From Prochlorococcus sp. scB243_495D8 (GTDB lineage Bacteria; Cyanobacteriota; Cyanobacteriia; PCC-6307; Cyanobiaceae), in assembly GCA_000634195.1 (NCBI GenBank), contig JFLT01000187.1:62001-126000 (forward strand): a stretch of DNA of 64,000 nucleotides, in the 5' to 3' direction. Position numbers and translations under genes: made by a program. The notes beneath the pieces are model-generated. The model worked only from the letters and a program-made list of their open reading frames with translations, was not told where the DNA came from and did no database searches. Shown one piece after another: positions 50,176-61,250 of this stretch. Numbering within the stretch: position 1 is the first letter of the stretch; every line of letters starts with the position of its first letter.

Positions 50176-51075
50176 ATGTCTGCGCATCTACCTCATGTAA
50201 TAATTTTAATTGGGCCAACTGCGAGTGGCAAAACAGAATTAGCTATTGAAATTGCAGAACATTTTAAAACTCATATACACAATATTGATTCAAGGCAAAT
50301 TTATAAGTCCATGGATATTGGAACAGCCAAGCCATCTAAAATCCAACAAAAAAAAATAAAGCATTTTTTAATAGATATTGAGGAACCAATCAATCCAATC
50401 AATGTAAAACAATTTCAAGAAATTGCTCAAAAATCTATTAAAGGAGAAATTAACCAAGATAACTTACCTTTTCTTGTTGGAGGAAGTGGGTTGTATATGA
50501 ACTCTATAACAAAAGGATTTTTCGTACCAGATGTCCCTCCTCAAAATAATTTCAGAAGACAATTAGAAGAACTTGGTCAGGAAAAATGTTGGGACCTGTT
50601 AAAAAATTGTGATCCATTATCAACAAAAAAAATCAATTTTGCAGACCAGATTAGAACAATAAGAGCTTTAGAAGTCTTCTACGTAACAGGTAAACCTTTG
50701 TCAACTCTGAAAGTTCAAGAACCGCCGAAATGGAAAATCCTAGAGCTTGGATTAGATAGGGATAATTTAAAAGAAAGAATTTATCAAAGAACAAAAAATA
50801 TGTTTTTATCTGGAATTATTGAGGAGACAAGCTACCTTATCTCTAAATACGGATTTGATTTGCCAATCATAGAAACCATTGGTTATCGAGAAGCTAGGGA
50901 TGTTTTAAAAAACCGTTCAACAATTGACAAAGCGATTGAGTTGACGGCGACAAAAACAATGCAATTTGCCAAAAGACAAAAAACTTGGTTTCGTAATAAA
51001 AATAATCCTCTTTGGCTTAATAACAAAAACCTGCTAAAAGATGCAATAATTAAAATAGAGTCTTTTTTAGGCTAA
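50176..51075 (+). CDS. miaA: tRNA dimethylallyltransferase
   Basis: Adds an isopentenyl group to A37 of tRNAs reading UNN codons. The 299-residue protein has the P-loop [17 protein letters not shown], the [17 protein letters not shown] motif, [16 protein letters not shown] and the C-terminal [14 protein letters not shown]. The start is ATG 50176 ([14 protein letters not shown]), preceded by a 149-base gap from gyrB. It is followed by infC, 53 bases on. Confidence 0.96.
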   Translation: MSAHLPHVIILIGPTASGKTELAIEIAEHFKTHIHNIDSRQIYKSMDIGTAKPSKIQQKKIKHFLIDIEEPINPINVKQFQEIAQKSIKGEINQDNLPFLVGGSGLYMNSITKGFFVPDVPPQNNFRRQLEELGQEKCWDLLKNCDPLSTKKINFADQIRTIRALEVFYVTGKPLSTLKVQEPPKWKILELGLDRDNLKERIYQRTKNMFLSGIIEETSYLISKYGFDLPIIETIGYREARDVLKNRSTIDKAIELTATKTMQFAKRQKTWFRNKNNPLWLNNKNLLKDAIIKIESFLG

Positions 51076-51128
51076 CTTCATAAAAATAGATTTTGTTCAT
51101 CATCTAATCAATTTATTTAATTAACTGA

Positions 51129-51701
51129 ATGCCCCCACGCCCACGCTTTGACCGACGAGCTCCAGTTAGAGAGCTACCAAATATAAATGAAAGGATAAAA
51201 TACCCTCAATTGAGAGTCGTTGATTCAGATGGAAAACAATTAGGTGTCATAGATAGATTAAAAGCATTAGAAATAGCATCTCAAAGAGAACTTGATTTAG
51301 TTTTAGTGAGCGAAAAAGCAAATCCTCCTGTTTGCAGAATCATGGACTACGGAAAATATAAATTTGAACAAGAAAAGAAAGCTAAAGAAGCAAGAAAAAA
51401 ATCTCATCAAACAGAAGTTAAAGAAGTAAAAATGAGGTATAAAATTGACAAACATGATTATGATGTTCGGATTGGTCAAGCTACTAAATTTCTAAAATCG
51501 GGAGATAAGGTAAAATGCACCGTAATTTTTAGGGGAAGAGAAATTCAACACTCAAATTTAGCTGAAACACTTCTTTTGAAAATGGCTAATGATTTAGAAG
51601 AGCAATCAGAAGTTCAACAAAAACCAAAAAGAGAAGGGAGAAACATGATTATGTTTTTAAGCCCTCGCAAAACTCCTCTTATAAAAAAAGATGATGGGTG
51701 A
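51129..51701 (+). CDS. infC: Translation initiation factor IF-3
   Basis: Prevents premature subunit joining and proofreads start codon choice. The 190-residue protein has the N-terminal domain with [20 protein letters not shown], a lysine-rich linker ([16 protein letters not shown]) and the C-terminal domain [20 protein letters not shown] and [19 protein letters not shown]. It begins at ATG 51129; the first residues [15 protein letters not shown] are basic and proline-rich, a common cyanobacterial lead-in. E. coli-like AUU self-regulation is not evident here. Confidence 0.96.
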   Translation: MPPRPRFDRRAPVRELPNINERIKYPQLRVVDSDGKQLGVIDRLKALEIASQRELDLVLVSEKANPPVCRIMDYGKYKFEQEKKAKEARKKSHQTEVKEVKMRYKIDKHDYDVRIGQATKFLKSGDKVKCTVIFRGREIQHSNLAETLLLKMANDLEEQSEVQQKPKREGRNMIMFLSPRKTPLIKKDDG

Positions 51702-51778
51702 TAAACAGTCATCAAAAAATATGACGAATGTTAAAGTGTCACTATATTAAAAATTAAATTAGTAAGGATTTTTCTAAC

Positions 51779-52765
51779 GTGAGATTCCATATTCAACAAG
51801 AAAGTGATATTCCAGCATCAACTCAACTAAATAATCAAATTTGTTTCGCAATTGCAGCAAGACATTATCCACCAGGGCACAGACTTCCCAGTACGAGACA
51901 ACTTGCAATGCAGACAGGACTTCATCGGAATACTATAAGCAAGGTTTACAGACAACTGGAAATTGACGGAGTTGTTGAAGCAATAGCTGGATCAGGTATT
52001 TATGTAAGAGATAATCTTATTAATAGAGAATTTACAAAACCACTTTACTCAAAAAATAAATTAAGTAAGGCACCTGATCAAGAAGCAAAGAAGGTTATTG
52101 ACAACTTAATAAGTCTTGGATTCACTTTACAAGAGACGAGAGAGATATTGAACAATGAAATTGATTGGCGTATTAAGTGCGGATCAAGAATCATAGTCAG
52201 TACCCCTAGAGAAGATATTGGAGCTTCTATGTTGATAGCAGAAGACCTTTCTACAACAGTTAATGTCCCAGTAGAAGTCGTTCCCATGGAAGAATTAGAA
52301 AAAGTTTTGAGCAATTCAAAAAATGGTACGATTGTCACAAGCAGATATTTTTTACAGCCTCTAGAAAAAATTGCTAGGCAACATGGGGTTCGCGCAATTG
52401 CAGTTGACCTGAGCGACTTTCAAAAAGAATTAAAAATACTTAAGGAATTAAGTACTGGAAGTTGTGTAGGTATTGTTAGCATAAGTCCTGGTTTATTAAG
52501 AGCAGCCGAAGTTATCATACATAGCATGCGTGGTAGTGAGTTAATGCTTATGACGGCAATCTCAGACAATAACAGTAGATTACTCTCACTTTTAAAGGCT
52601 TCAAATCATATAGTGTGTGATGGACCGAGTTTATCAGTTGTAGAAAACACATTATTAAAAAATCGTTCTCAATTGATGAGATTACCTCAGATAATATGTG
52701 CTAAAAATTATTTAAGTATCGAAACAATAAATCAATTAAAAAAAGAAATAGGAGTTATTAATTAA
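51779..52765 (+). CDS. GntR-family transcriptional regulator
   Basis: One of few transcription factors in the window. The 328-residue protein has an N-terminal winged helix (about residues 5-75): QLNNQICFAIAARHYPPGHR, LPSTRQLAMQTGLHRNTISK and VYRQLEIDGVVEAIAGSGIY. The remaining 240 residues form an alpha/beta effector domain rather than an aminotransferase. GTG 51779 follows AAGGA at a suitable distance, so a real ribosome binding site supports it. It ends 3 bases before cysE, so the two are translated from one mRNA, raising the possibility that it senses sulfur or amino-acid status. Confidence 0.85.
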   Translation: MRFHIQQESDIPASTQLNNQICFAIAARHYPPGHRLPSTRQLAMQTGLHRNTISKVYRQLEIDGVVEAIAGSGIYVRDNLINREFTKPLYSKNKLSKAPDQEAKKVIDNLISLGFTLQETREILNNEIDWRIKCGSRIIVSTPREDIGASMLIAEDLSTTVNVPVEVVPMEELEKVLSNSKNGTIVTSRYFLQPLEKIARQHGVRAIAVDLSDFQKELKILKELSTGSCVGIVSISPGLLRAAEVIIHSMRGSELMLMTAISDNNSRLLSLLKASNHIVCDGPSLSVVENTLLKNRSQLMRLPQIICAKNYLSIETINQLKKEIGVIN

Positions 52766-52768
52766 ACC

Positions 52769-53506
52769 ATGGTATTGAAAACTTTTAAATCAGATATAGA
52801 AATTATCAGAGAGAGAGATCCCGCTGCAAGAGGAATAGTAGAGATATTTCTATGCTACCCGGGCTTTCAATCAATAGTTATACATAGGTTTACGCATAAA
52901 TTATGGCAATTAAAAATTCCTTTGATTCCCCGCTTACTCAGTCATCTTAATAGGCTAGCAACAGGTATTGAAATCCATCCTGGGGCAAAAATTGGTAAAA
53001 GGGTTTTCATTGACCATGGAATGGGCGTTGTAATTGGTGAAACTGCTGAGATAGGAAATAACTGTTTGCTTTATCAGGGAGTGACATTAGGAGGTACTGG
53101 TAAAAGCCATGGCAAAAGACATCCCACCTTAATGGAAAATGTTGTAGTCGGAGCAGGCGCAAAAGTCCTTGGATCCATTACTGTAGGATCTAATACCCGT
53201 ATTGGTGCTGGCTCAGTAGTTGTTCGAAATGTAGAGGGTAACAGTACTGTAGTCGGAGTTCCTGGCAGAGTAGTTCATCAAAGTGGCGTGAAAGTAAATC
53301 CGTTAGCTCACTCTGCCTTACCAGATGCAGAAGCTAATGTGATAAAAAATTTAATGGATAGGATAGACTCTCTTGAAAATGAAATTCTTAAATTACAAAA
53401 AACTCTACAATGTATAGCCAGCTCAGAATCTATAGATATTTCTAAACTAGGTGAGTCTCAAAATCTTAAAGATAAAGAAATTTTTGAATTTCTTGGAGAT
53501 GACTAA
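52769..53506 (+). CDS. cysE: Serine O-acetyltransferase
   Basis: Makes O-acetylserine for cysteine synthesis and is normally inhibited by cysteine. The 245-residue protein has an N-terminal helical part with RDPAARGIVEIFLCYPGFQS and HRFTHKLWQ, then the left-handed beta helix of hexapeptide repeats: IEIHPGAKIGKRVFIDHGMG, VVIGETAEIGNNCLLYQGVT and GAKVLGSITVGSNTRIGAGS. The terminal region ends NLKDKEIFEFLGDD. It starts 3 bases after the GntR gene. Confidence 0.96.
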   Translation: MVLKTFKSDIEIIRERDPAARGIVEIFLCYPGFQSIVIHRFTHKLWQLKIPLIPRLLSHLNRLATGIEIHPGAKIGKRVFIDHGMGVVIGETAEIGNNCLLYQGVTLGGTGKSHGKRHPTLMENVVVGAGAKVLGSITVGSNTRIGAGSVVVRNVEGNSTVVGVPGRVVHQSGVKVNPLAHSALPDAEANVIKNLMDRIDSLENEILKLQKTLQCIASSESIDISKLGESQNLKDKEIFEFLGDD

Positions 53507-53514
53507 ATATTTAT

Positions 53515-56346
53515 TTAATTTTTTTCATTAACTTCAGTTTTAGGTTGAAACATAAACATTGAATAAATAACATTTCGTCTCATATTAGTCATCATTTCGA
53601 GAAACATGTCATATCCTTCGTTTTTATATTCGATTAATGGATCTTTTTGACCATAACCTCTCAATCCGACTGATTCCCTCAAGGAATCCATGGATTGAAG
53701 ATGTTCTCGCCATAAATTATCGATTTGCTGCAAAATGAAAAATCTTTCAGCTTCTCTCATTAATCCTGGACGAATCTGTTCTATTTGTGATTCCTTTAAA
53801 TCATAGGCTATTCGCAACTGCTCTTGAAGATAGTTTTTTAATTCTTCTATTGACAGTAAATTAATATCATCAGATTTAAGATCATCTAATAAATAAATAA
53901 ATTCTTTGACTTTAGAAATTAATTGATCAATATTCCATTCTTCAGGAGGAAGATCAGGATTAATATAAGCATCTACAATTTCAATCATTGTCCTTTCTCC
54001 ATATCCTATTACTTGTCTCTTTAAATCAATTCCTTTCAATACTCTTAGTCTTTCGCCATAAACTGCTTTTCTTTGATTGTTCATTACCTCGTCGTACTCA
54101 AAAACTTGTTTTCTAATATCGTAATAGTAGGTTTCAACTTTCTTTTGAGCACTTTCTAGAGACCTAGTAAGCATTCCTGACTCAATGGGCATATCTTCAT
54201 CAACCCTAAATGCATTCATTAGGTTTGCCACTCTATCACCTCCAAAAATCCTTAATAAATTATCATCTAAAGATAAAAAGAATCTTGTACTTCCAAGATC
54301 GCCTTGTCTTCCTGCTCTACCTCTAAGTTGATTATCCACTCTTCTTGATTCATGTCTCTCAGTACCAATGACATGTAAACCGCCAGCTTCTCTTACTTTT
54401 TTTTCTTCATGAATCAAAACTTTTTCATATTCTTTTTTTACTTCAGACAAAGATTCTCTCAAGAGCTTTATCGAGTTATCATCAGTAGGTGCTTTTTCTG
54501 CAGCTGTAGCTATCCTGTCATCAAGCTCCAAGACAGAAAGTTGTCTATCTCCCCAATTTTTAACAAGTTCATCAGATAATATAGAGAGTTTCTTTTCAAT
54601 TGCTTCATCTAGTTTGCAAGGGAAAAGACTTGTTGAAGAATTTGAACTGTTCTTTTTCAAATTTGAACCAGATTTTTTAGAAAAACCACCCTTAGATTTT
54701 GAATTTCTTTGTTTAGGTATTGGTGGCTTATGCTCATTATCAGGTTTGACTAACAAAGGAATTAAAATTTCTTTTAATTTAAGCCTTGCCATATAGTCAC
54801 TATTACCGCCAAGAATTATATCTGTTCCCCTTCCAGCCATATTAGTCGCAATAGTAACAGCGCCTGCTCTTCCTGCCTGAGCAACAATTTCTGCCTCACG
54901 TTCAACGTTCTCTGGCTTAGCATTTAACAAATTATGTGGAATTTTTTCTTCAGATAAAAGTGAGCTTAATAATTCACTTTTTTCAACACTTGTAGTACCA
55001 ACTAAAACAGGCCTACCGTCTCTATGAATTTGCGCAGTTTCTTTAGCAACGGCTTTCCATTTACCAATCTCTGTCTTAAATACTTGATCAGACCAATCTT
55101 GTCTCTTTCTTATTTGATTTGTCGGTATAACTGTTGATTCTAATTTATAAGTTTTTTCAAATTCAACCTCCTCAGTTTTTGCAGTACCCGTCATTCCTGC
55201 TAAACCAGGATATAAAAGGAAAAAATTCTGATATGTGATCGATGCTAATGTTTGGGTCTCAGGCTGAATTTTAAGACTCTCTTTTGCTTCTATTGCCTGA
55301 TGCTGTCCATCACTCCAACGTCTTCCTGGCATTACCCTACCAGTAAATTCATCAACTATGACAGCCTCATCGTTCTTAATAATATAATTCACATCTTTAA
55401 TAAATAATTCTTTGGCTTTTAAAGCGTTAGTTATATAGTGTGCCCAGGGATCTTGAGGATTATATAAATCATTAACTCCTAAATACTCTTCACATTTTGC
55501 AAAACCCTGATCAGTTAATATACAACTTCTCTGCTTTTCATCAACTTCATAATCGCCTTCTGGATCAATACCATCTTTACTTAATTCTTTTGCTTTATCT
55601 AATGCCAGAGATAATTCTGCAGCCTTTTGATATTTTTCCTGTGGTCTTTCAACTTGGCCAGAAATGATTAGAGGCGTTCTTGCTTCATCAATTAATATTG
55701 AATCAACCTCATCAATTACACAGTAATTAAATTTTCTTTGAACTACCTCACTAATATCGGTTGCCATATTATCTCTTAAATAATCAAATCCTAATTCTGA
55801 ATTTGTGGCATAAGTTATATCACAATCATAATTTTTCTTTCTCTCAACTGGATTCATATCTTGCTGAATCAAACCAACCGATAAACCTAAAAAACGATGA
55901 ACTTGTCCCATCCACTCTGCATCCCTTCTAGCTAAATAATCATTTACAGTAACAACATGAACACCTTTCCCCGTAAGAGCATTTAAAAAACAAGGTAAGG
56001 TTGCGACAAGAGTTTTTCCCTCTCCAGTTTTCATCTCAGCAATTTGACACTCATTTAAAACCATCCCGCCTATTAACTGAACATCAAAGTGTCTCATATC
56101 AAGAACTCGTTTACTTGCTTCTCTTACTATTGCAAAGGCTCTAGGGAGAAAATCTTCTAGGAGTTCTTTTTGTTTTTTTAAATCTAATTCTGCTGAAATA
56201 TTTGATTTAAGATTTTGAGTTTCTTTTCTAAGCTCATCATCGGTAAATTGAGAAATTTCTTCTTCTAAAAAATTTATCTCTTCCACTATTGGTTGATAGC
56301 GCTTTAACTTTCGTGTATTCGGATCTCCCAACAAAAGTTTTAGCAT
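53515..56346 (-). CDS. secA: Preprotein translocase motor SecA
   Basis: ATPase that pushes unfolded proteins through SecYEG in the plasma and thylakoid membranes. The 943-residue protein has Walker [48 protein letters not shown] and [16 protein letters not shown] Ser/Lys/Asn-rich insert (about residues 540-570, [20 protein letters not shown]) lies in nucleotide-binding domain 2, in the place where cyanobacterial and plastid SecA have extra sequence. The C-terminal zinc-binding SecB motif is absent. It is convergent with cysE, 8 bases apart. Confidence 0.97.
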   Translation of the reverse strand: MLKLLLGDPNTRKLKRYQPIVEEINFLEEEISQFTDDELRKETQNLKSNISAELDLKKQKELLEDFLPRAFAIVREASKRVLDMRHFDVQLIGGMVLNECQIAEMKTGEGKTLVATLPCFLNALTGKGVHVVTVNDYLARRDAEWMGQVHRFLGLSVGLIQQDMNPVERKKNYDCDITYATNSELGFDYLRDNMATDISEVVQRKFNYCVIDEVDSILIDEARTPLIISGQVERPQEKYQKAAELSLALDKAKELSKDGIDPEGDYEVDEKQRSCILTDQGFAKCEEYLGVNDLYNPQDPWAHYITNALKAKELFIKDVNYIIKNDEAVIVDEFTGRVMPGRRWSDGQHQAIEAKESLKIQPETQTLASITYQNFFLLYPGLAGMTGTAKTEEVEFEKTYKLESTVIPTNQIRKRQDWSDQVFKTEIGKWKAVAKETAQIHRDGRPVLVGTTSVEKSELLSSLLSEEKIPHNLLNAKPENVEREAEIVAQAGRAGAVTIATNMAGRGTDIILGGNSDYMARLKLKEILIPLLVKPDNEHKPPIPKQRNSKSKGGFSKKSGSNLKKNSSNSSTSLFPCKLDEAIEKKLSILSDELVKNWGDRQLSVLELDDRIATAAEKAPTDDNSIKLLRESLSEVKKEYEKVLIHEEKKVREAGGLHVIGTERHESRRVDNQLRGRAGRQGDLGSTRFFLSLDDNLLRIFGGDRVANLMNAFRVDEDMPIESGMLTRSLESAQKKVETYYYDIRKQVFEYDEVMNNQRKAVYGERLRVLKGIDLKRQVIGYGERTMIEIVDAYINPDLPPEEWNIDQLISKVKEFIYLLDDLKSDDINLLSIEELKNYLQEQLRIAYDLKESQIEQIRPGLMREAERFFILQQIDNLWREHLQSMDSLRESVGLRGYGQKDPLIEYKNEGYDMFLEMMTNMRRNVIYSMFMFQPKTEVNEKN

Positions 56347-56521
56347 AAGTCAAAGTCCCTTAAAAAATTTATCCTATTAGAAACATTATAAATTAGTGCG
56401 TTACAACAGAATGAAGAAAACTATTATCTCTTTATTTTATAGAAACGATCGATTATGGTATTTAGATTAAAGTCACAATAATAACCTAGCTGACATCACT
56501 TTTCAAAAATCTTTTTAATAA

Positions 56522-56977
56522 ATGAAAGAAATATCTCTAATCAAACATGCCAGAGGAGCTTTAGGATTGAGGGTTTTTGGATTAGGTCCTAATCTTAAAC
56601 CAACAAACGGATTAATTAAGCTACAAAAATTACTAGATTCTAATGCTTTCTGGGCAAAAAATAGAACAATCAATGATCTAAAAAAATGCCTTGCTAACAG
56701 TGATGTCGTAATAAGTCTTTGGGTTGATAAGGAAATAGTTGGTTTTGGTAGAGCTTTAACCGATGGGATTTACCGCGGAGTGCTTTGGGATATTGTTATT
56801 GATCAAAATCACCAAGGCAAAGGTTTTGGCACATTAATTTTAAAAAATCTTTTATCTTCTAAAAAAATTAAAAATACAAAAAAATTATATTTAATGACAA
56901 CAAATAAAAAAATGTTTTATTCTCAATTTGATTTTAAAGAAGTTACTTCTCAAAATTTATTGATTCGTGAAATATAA
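56522..56977 (+). CDS. GNAT-family N-acetyltransferase
   Basis: A 151-residue acetyltransferase of the Gcn5 superfamily. The acetyl-CoA site is DIVIDQNHQGKGFGTLILKN (Q-x-x-G-x-G), preceded by the VVISLWVDKEIVGFGRALTD strand and ending with YSQFDFKEV. This short single-domain form is close to plastid/cyanobacterial GNATs of the NSI type, but substrate is unknown. The N-terminus GALGLRVFGLGPNLKPTNG is not typical of GNAT and may be family-specific. It has its own 175-base upstream gap shared with secA. Confidence 0.8.
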   Translation: MKEISLIKHARGALGLRVFGLGPNLKPTNGLIKLQKLLDSNAFWAKNRTINDLKKCLANSDVVISLWVDKEIVGFGRALTDGIYRGVLWDIVIDQNHQGKGFGTLILKNLLSSKKIKNTKKLYLMTTNKKMFYSQFDFKEVTSQNLLIREI

Positions 56978-57004
56978 AGCACTCTATTTCTAAAGAAATC
57001 AAAA

Positions 57005-57436
57005 TCAAGATACAAATTTACTATAAAGCCATCTTATAAAAGGTCCTAAAATAGGAACTGGTCCAAAAGTTGGGCCGCAAAAATCAAAGTAATCTCTGTG
57101 CTCTTTTATTAATCCATTTTCACCAAATAATAAACGAGTAGTTCCTGGATAAATAAATTCTTTACCCATAATTTTTAAACCCATTGTCCATTCAACAAAT
57201 CCGCAATCCCCAGTTATGGAAATTGCATGGGTTTCTAAAAAAACATCATCGCATCTTTTAACTAGCTTTTCTTGAGCTTTAACATAAGAATCTAAACCCT
57301 CTGTTTCCTGAGTTGGGTCTGTAAAAATAACATTCTCATTATAAAATTCAGCCCATTTTTGTTTTGTTGGTGCATCTACACCATAAGGTTTAGTAAATAA
57401 TCCTTTTAAATCATCAATAGAAATTACTCGAGTCAT
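57005..57436 (-). CDS. NTF2-like (SnoaL-type) domain protein
   Basis: A 143-residue soluble cone-fold protein. NENVIFTDPTQETEGLDSYV has the typical SnoaL/NTF2 opening, then DDVFLETHAISITGDCGFVE, WTMGLKIMGKEFIYPGTTRL and KEHRDYFDFCGP. Such proteins are enzymes or small-molecule-binding scaffolds; the pocket could hold a polar ligand. The C-terminal FIRWLYSKFVS is hydrophobic. No partner gene is adjacent: it lies between the GNAT gene and tRNA-Gly. Substrate unknown. Confidence 0.72.
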   Translation of the reverse strand: MTRVISIDDLKGLFTKPYGVDAPTKQKWAEFYNENVIFTDPTQETEGLDSYVKAQEKLVKRCDDVFLETHAISITGDCGFVEWTMGLKIMGKEFIYPGTTRLLFGENGLIKEHRDYFDFCGPTFGPVPILGPFIRWLYSKFVS

Positions 57437-57481
57437 TACGAAATTTTATTAGAGATACCTTAAAGGATACAAACATTTAAA

Positions 57482-57552
57482 GCGGATGAAGAGATTCGAA
57501 CTCTCGACATTCTCCTTGGCAAGGAGATGCTCTACCACTGAGCTACATCCGC
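57482..57552 (-). tRNA. tRNA-Gly (GCC)
   Basis: A 71-base cloverleaf on the minus strand. The acceptor stem is GCGGATG with CATCCGC, the D arm TAGCTCAGTGGTAGAGCA, the anticodon stem CTCCT/AGGAG around TTGCCAA gives anticodon GCC, and the T arm has AGTTCGAATCTC. It lies 45 bases upstream of the NTF2-like gene on the same strand. Confidence 0.96.
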
Positions 57553-57613
57553 ATAACTTTATTATTTTATCTCAAAGAAGGGATCAATGATAGAAATAAT
57601 TAAATTTTTTCAA

Positions 57614-58090
57614 TTAATTTAAATTTTTAATTAAGGATCCCATCTCAATTGCTTGTAAAGCATAATTCCAACCAAGATTATTTTTAATCCCTGCTCTTTC
57701 AAGAGCCTGCTGCATAGTATCAGTAGTTAAAACTCCAAAAATAATTGGAACATTATTTTCATTTGAAACTTGTGAAATACCTTTGCTCGCCTCAGATATA
57801 ACTACATCATAGTGGGAAGTTTCACCACGGATCACAGCCCCGAGTGCAATTACTACGTCATAACTCTTTTTTTTCATGAGAGTTTTAGCTGCGATTGGTA
57901 ATTCAAATGATCCAGGAACCCAAACTATATCAACTTGATTACTTAATTCAGAAGTATCTAAACCATGTCTTTTTAAACAATCAAGACAACCAGATAGAAT
58001 TTTATTCGTTATTAAATCATTAAATCTTGCTATTACAATTCCAACTTTTAAAGTAGATGCATTAGTAAAAGAACCCTCAAAAATAGCCAT
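57614..58090 (-). CDS. ribH: 6,7-dimethyl-8-ribityllumazine synthase
   Basis: Penultimate enzyme of riboflavin synthesis, forming lumazine from the diaminopyrimidine and dihydroxybutanone phosphate; assembles into icosahedral or pentameric shells. The 158-residue protein has [55 protein letters not shown] with the catalytic His, and [17 protein letters not shown]. Length is normal. It starts at ATG 58090, upstream of tRNA-Gly on the same strand. Confidence 0.97.
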   Translation of the reverse strand: MAIFEGSFTNASTLKVGIVIARFNDLITNKILSGCLDCLKRHGLDTSELSNQVDIVWVPGSFELPIAAKTLMKKKSYDVVIALGAVIRGETSHYDVVISEASKGISQVSNENNVPIIFGVLTTDTMQQALERAGIKNNLGWNYALQAIEMGSLIKNLN

Positions 58091-58139
58091 TAAATTTTAC
58101 TTCGATATATTAATAGATTCTCACGAAAAGGTATTTAGT

Positions 58140-58337
58140 TCAAACTAATGAAGAAACTATCCCTGTAACAAAAACTAAAACAACCCAAACAGCAGCAATA
58201 GAGTAAATTTTTCTCCTACTTTCTCGCTGTCCTTCCTCAGTAGAAGGTTGAGTCACGTATAAAACGGGTACTCCAACTACCGCAATTAAAGAAGCAAATA
58301 ATAGAGCATTTACGAAGAAAAAGTTAACAGCCTGCAT
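58140..58337 (-). CDS. psbZ: Photosystem II subunit PsbZ
   Basis: A 65-residue two-helix PSII subunit at the core-antenna interface, affecting antenna coupling. Helices are at about residues 5-27 and 43-62, with GVPVLYVTQPSTEEGQRESR as the connecting loop, which is the diagnostic part of PsbZ. Length is normal (about 62). ATG 58337 has a TATAAT 22 bases upstream on the same strand. It is divergent from mutS. Confidence 0.93.
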   Translation of the reverse strand: MQAVNFFFVNALLFASLIAVVGVPVLYVTQPSTEEGQRESRRKIYSIAAVWVVLVFVTGIVSSLV

Positions 58338-58359
58338 AATTCAGTCTTAGTTTTCAAAT

Positions 58360-58365
58360 ATTATA
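58360..58365 (-). promoter_or_regulatory. Probable -10 element of psbZ
   Basis: A perfect TATAAT on the minus strand lies 22 bases upstream of the psbZ ATG, so the leader would be only about 15 bases. No consensus -35 is seen at the right distance. Confidence 0.4.
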
Positions 58366-58477
58366 AATACTATAATCTCATGAAAATGATAATTTTTAGA
58401 GAAAATTTACATACTTTATCCACTTTAAATGCAAAAAAAAATTTTCTACCTAATATCTATTTAGGAATTAAAAAAGT

Positions 58478-61219
58478 ATGCAAGAAGATACGATAATTCA
58501 AAAGAATTTATTTGCGGTTGGTAATGACAATAATGAGGAAAAAGAAATAACAAAAATTCCAGAAGATTTATCTTGGGAAGATTTAAAAAAAGAATCGCAA
58601 AAAAGACCTAGACAAAGAAAAAATTCAACTAATTTAATAAATAAATTCAAGACTGATTTAATTTCAAATAAGAAAAATGTTTGCATCAATGAAGAATCTT
58701 ATAGCTATAAAACAGTTTCAAAACTGAAATTAACTCCTGTAATGAAGCATTATGTAAACCTAAAAGAAGAAAATAAAGATAGGTTATTACTTTATAGGTT
58801 GGGAGATTTTTTTGAATGTTTTTTTGAAGACGCAGTATTAATTTCTAACCTTTTAGAAATAACGCTTACCAGTAAAGATGCTGGCAAAGAGATTGGTAAG
58901 ATCCCAATGGCAGGGATTCCCTATCATGCAATGGAAAGATACTGTGCTGATTTAATTAAAAAAAATTATTCTGTGGTTATATGCGACCAATTAGAAAAAA
59001 GTTCTGGAAATTATGGGACTCCAATTAAAAGAGGAATAACAAGAATAATTACTCCTGGAACTGTAATTGAAGAGGGGATGTTGATCGCAAAGAAAAATAA
59101 TTGGATTACTGCTATTTACTTATCAGAAAAAAACTCAGATGAATCTTATGAATGGGGTATATCAAAAGCTGATGTAAGCACAGGAGAATTAATAACTTTA
59201 GAAGGCCAATCTCTCTCAAAACTATTTGATGAAATTATTAAATTAGATTCTTCAGAAATCATTGTAGGAAGCAATGCAGTAAGAAATTTATTGATTGAAG
59301 AAAATAGCCAAATTACATATACTGTTTCTCAAGAAACTAATTTTGATATTAATGAAGCAAATTATCTAATAAAAAAATATTTCCAAATTGTAAACCTAGA
59401 GGGAATAGGACTTAAAAATTTAAACAATGCAACTAGATCACTTGGAGGTTTATTAAATTATTTAGAAAAAATTAATCCTTCAAATTTAGATAAAGATTCT
59501 TCTGTAACAATCTCATTAGACTTTCCACAAATTCAATTCGTTCACAACAAATTAATTATTGATTATCAAACTCAAAAAAACTTAGAAATCAAAAATACAC
59601 AACGAGAAAACAATTATGTAGGTTCGCTTCTATGGAGTATTGATAGAACTTATACTTGCATGGGTGCAAGGTGTTTAAGAAGGTGGATAGATTCACCACT
59701 TTTAAACGTTAATGAAATATATAAAAGGCAAAATATTATTACAAACTTTATTGAATCTAAACAATTTCGTATAGATACCCAAAATTTACTTAGAGCAATG
59801 GGGGATTTAGAAAGACTTGCAGGTAGAGCTTGTGCAGGTCATGCAAGTCCAAGAGACTTAATTGCAATAGCTGAAGGTTTAAAAAAATTGCCTAGGATAA
59901 AATCCATTATTGAATTATTTAAATATGATCTCCCAGATTGGACTGATCAATTAAAAAATATTGATGAAGGACTCTTAGAATTGGCTGATACTATAAGTTT
60001 TAAACTAATAGAAAATCCTCCTCTAAATATTAGTGAAGGAGGCATGATCCACGATGGAGTTGACGATATATTAGATGGTTTACGCAATTTAATGGATGAT
60101 TACTCTGAGTGGCTAAATAAAGAGGAATTAAAAGAAAGAAAAATTAGCAAAATTTCAAATCTAAAAATTCAATTTCATAAAAATTTTGGGTACTACATTT
60201 CTATAAATAAGTCAAAAGTTAATTTAGCTCCACAACATTGGATCAAAAGGCAAACACTTACTAATGAAGAAAGGTATATTACTCCAGAAATTAAAAACAA
60301 AGAAAATAAGATTTTCCAAATAAAAAGTAGAGCTTCATCCAGAGAATATGAAATTTTCTGCGAATTAAGAAAAATAGTGGCTGAAAAAACAAAACAGATA
60401 AGATCAATCGCAAAATCCATAGCATCTCTTGATGCATTGCTTGGTTTATCAATTACTTCGGTAGAAAACAATTTTATAAAACCTTCATTAATTCCAATAA
60501 ATGATTCAATGGCAAAAAATAGTACAAAAATTATCGCAGGAAGAAATCCAATTGTAGAGCAATTGTTAAATGATAAAAAGTTTGTAGCAAACGATATCTC
60601 TTTTGAGGATAATCAAAAATTAATTATATTAACCGGTCCCAATGCAAGCGGAAAAAGTTGCTTTATTAGACAACTTGGCTTAATACAAATTCTCTCACAA
60701 ATTGGTAGCTTTGTTCCTGCTAATAATGCTGAAATCAAGATTGCAGACAGGATTTTTACAAGAATCGGTGCAGTTGATGATCAATCATCTGGACAATCAA
60801 CATTTATGGTAGAAATGTCTGAAACTGCATCAATTCTAAATCAGGCAACTTCTAGCTCACTAGTTTTACTTGATGAGATAGGTCGAGGAACATCTACTTT
60901 TGATGGACTTTCAATAGCTTGGTCAGTAAGTGAATATCTTGCGAAAAAAATTAAATGTAATACTATTTTTGCTACACACTATCATGAGCTGAATTATCTA
61001 AAAAATTCAAATTCAAATATACAAAATTTTCAAGTTTTAGTAGAACAAAATAATGATCAGCTAATTTTTAGTCACAGGATTGTTAAAGGGGGCTCAAACA
61101 AAAGCTATGGCATAGAAGCAGCTAAATTAGCAGGAGTTCCAAAAGAAGTTGTAGAAAAAGCAAAAGCAGTTTTAAATTCTTTAGAAGAAAATAATAAATT
61201 AAATTATGATATTGAGTAG
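58478..61219 (+). CDS. mutS: DNA mismatch repair protein MutS with N-terminal extension
   Basis: Recognises mismatches and starts repair. The 913-residue protein keeps the mismatch-binding Phe-x-Glu at Phe111 and Glu113 ([11 protein letters not shown]), the clamp/lever domains, Walker [17 protein letters not shown] and Walker [21 protein letters not shown]. coli has the Phe-x-Glu at 36-38, so there is an extra 75-residue, charged, probably disordered N-terminus, which contains QKNLF at residues 8-12. The C-terminus stops at [12 protein letters not shown], soon after the ATPase domain, so the E. coli-type tetramerisation and clamp-binding tail is missing. The start is ATG 58478. Confidence 0.96.
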   Translation: MQEDTIIQKNLFAVGNDNNEEKEITKIPEDLSWEDLKKESQKRPRQRKNSTNLINKFKTDLISNKKNVCINEESYSYKTVSKLKLTPVMKHYVNLKEENKDRLLLYRLGDFFECFFEDAVLISNLLEITLTSKDAGKEIGKIPMAGIPYHAMERYCADLIKKNYSVVICDQLEKSSGNYGTPIKRGITRIITPGTVIEEGMLIAKKNNWITAIYLSEKNSDESYEWGISKADVSTGELITLEGQSLSKLFDEIIKLDSSEIIVGSNAVRNLLIEENSQITYTVSQETNFDINEANYLIKKYFQIVNLEGIGLKNLNNATRSLGGLLNYLEKINPSNLDKDSSVTISLDFPQIQFVHNKLIIDYQTQKNLEIKNTQRENNYVGSLLWSIDRTYTCMGARCLRRWIDSPLLNVNEIYKRQNIITNFIESKQFRIDTQNLLRAMGDLERLAGRACAGHASPRDLIAIAEGLKKLPRIKSIIELFKYDLPDWTDQLKNIDEGLLELADTISFKLIENPPLNISEGGMIHDGVDDILDGLRNLMDDYSEWLNKEELKERKISKISNLKIQFHKNFGYYISINKSKVNLAPQHWIKRQTLTNEERYITPEIKNKENKIFQIKSRASSREYEIFCELRKIVAEKTKQIRSIAKSIASLDALLGLSITSVENNFIKPSLIPINDSMAKNSTKIIAGRNPIVEQLLNDKKFVANDISFEDNQKLIILTGPNASGKSCFIRQLGLIQILSQIGSFVPANNAEIKIADRIFTRIGAVDDQSSGQSTFMVEMSETASILNQATSSSLVLLDEIGRGTSTFDGLSIAWSVSEYLAKKIKCNTIFATHYHELNYLKNSNSNIQNFQVLVEQNNDQLIFSHRIVKGGSNKSYGIEAAKLAGVPKEVVEKAKAVLNSLEENNKLNYDIE

Positions 61220-61250
61220 ATTTTTGACATTTTTATAATATAAATACTTT

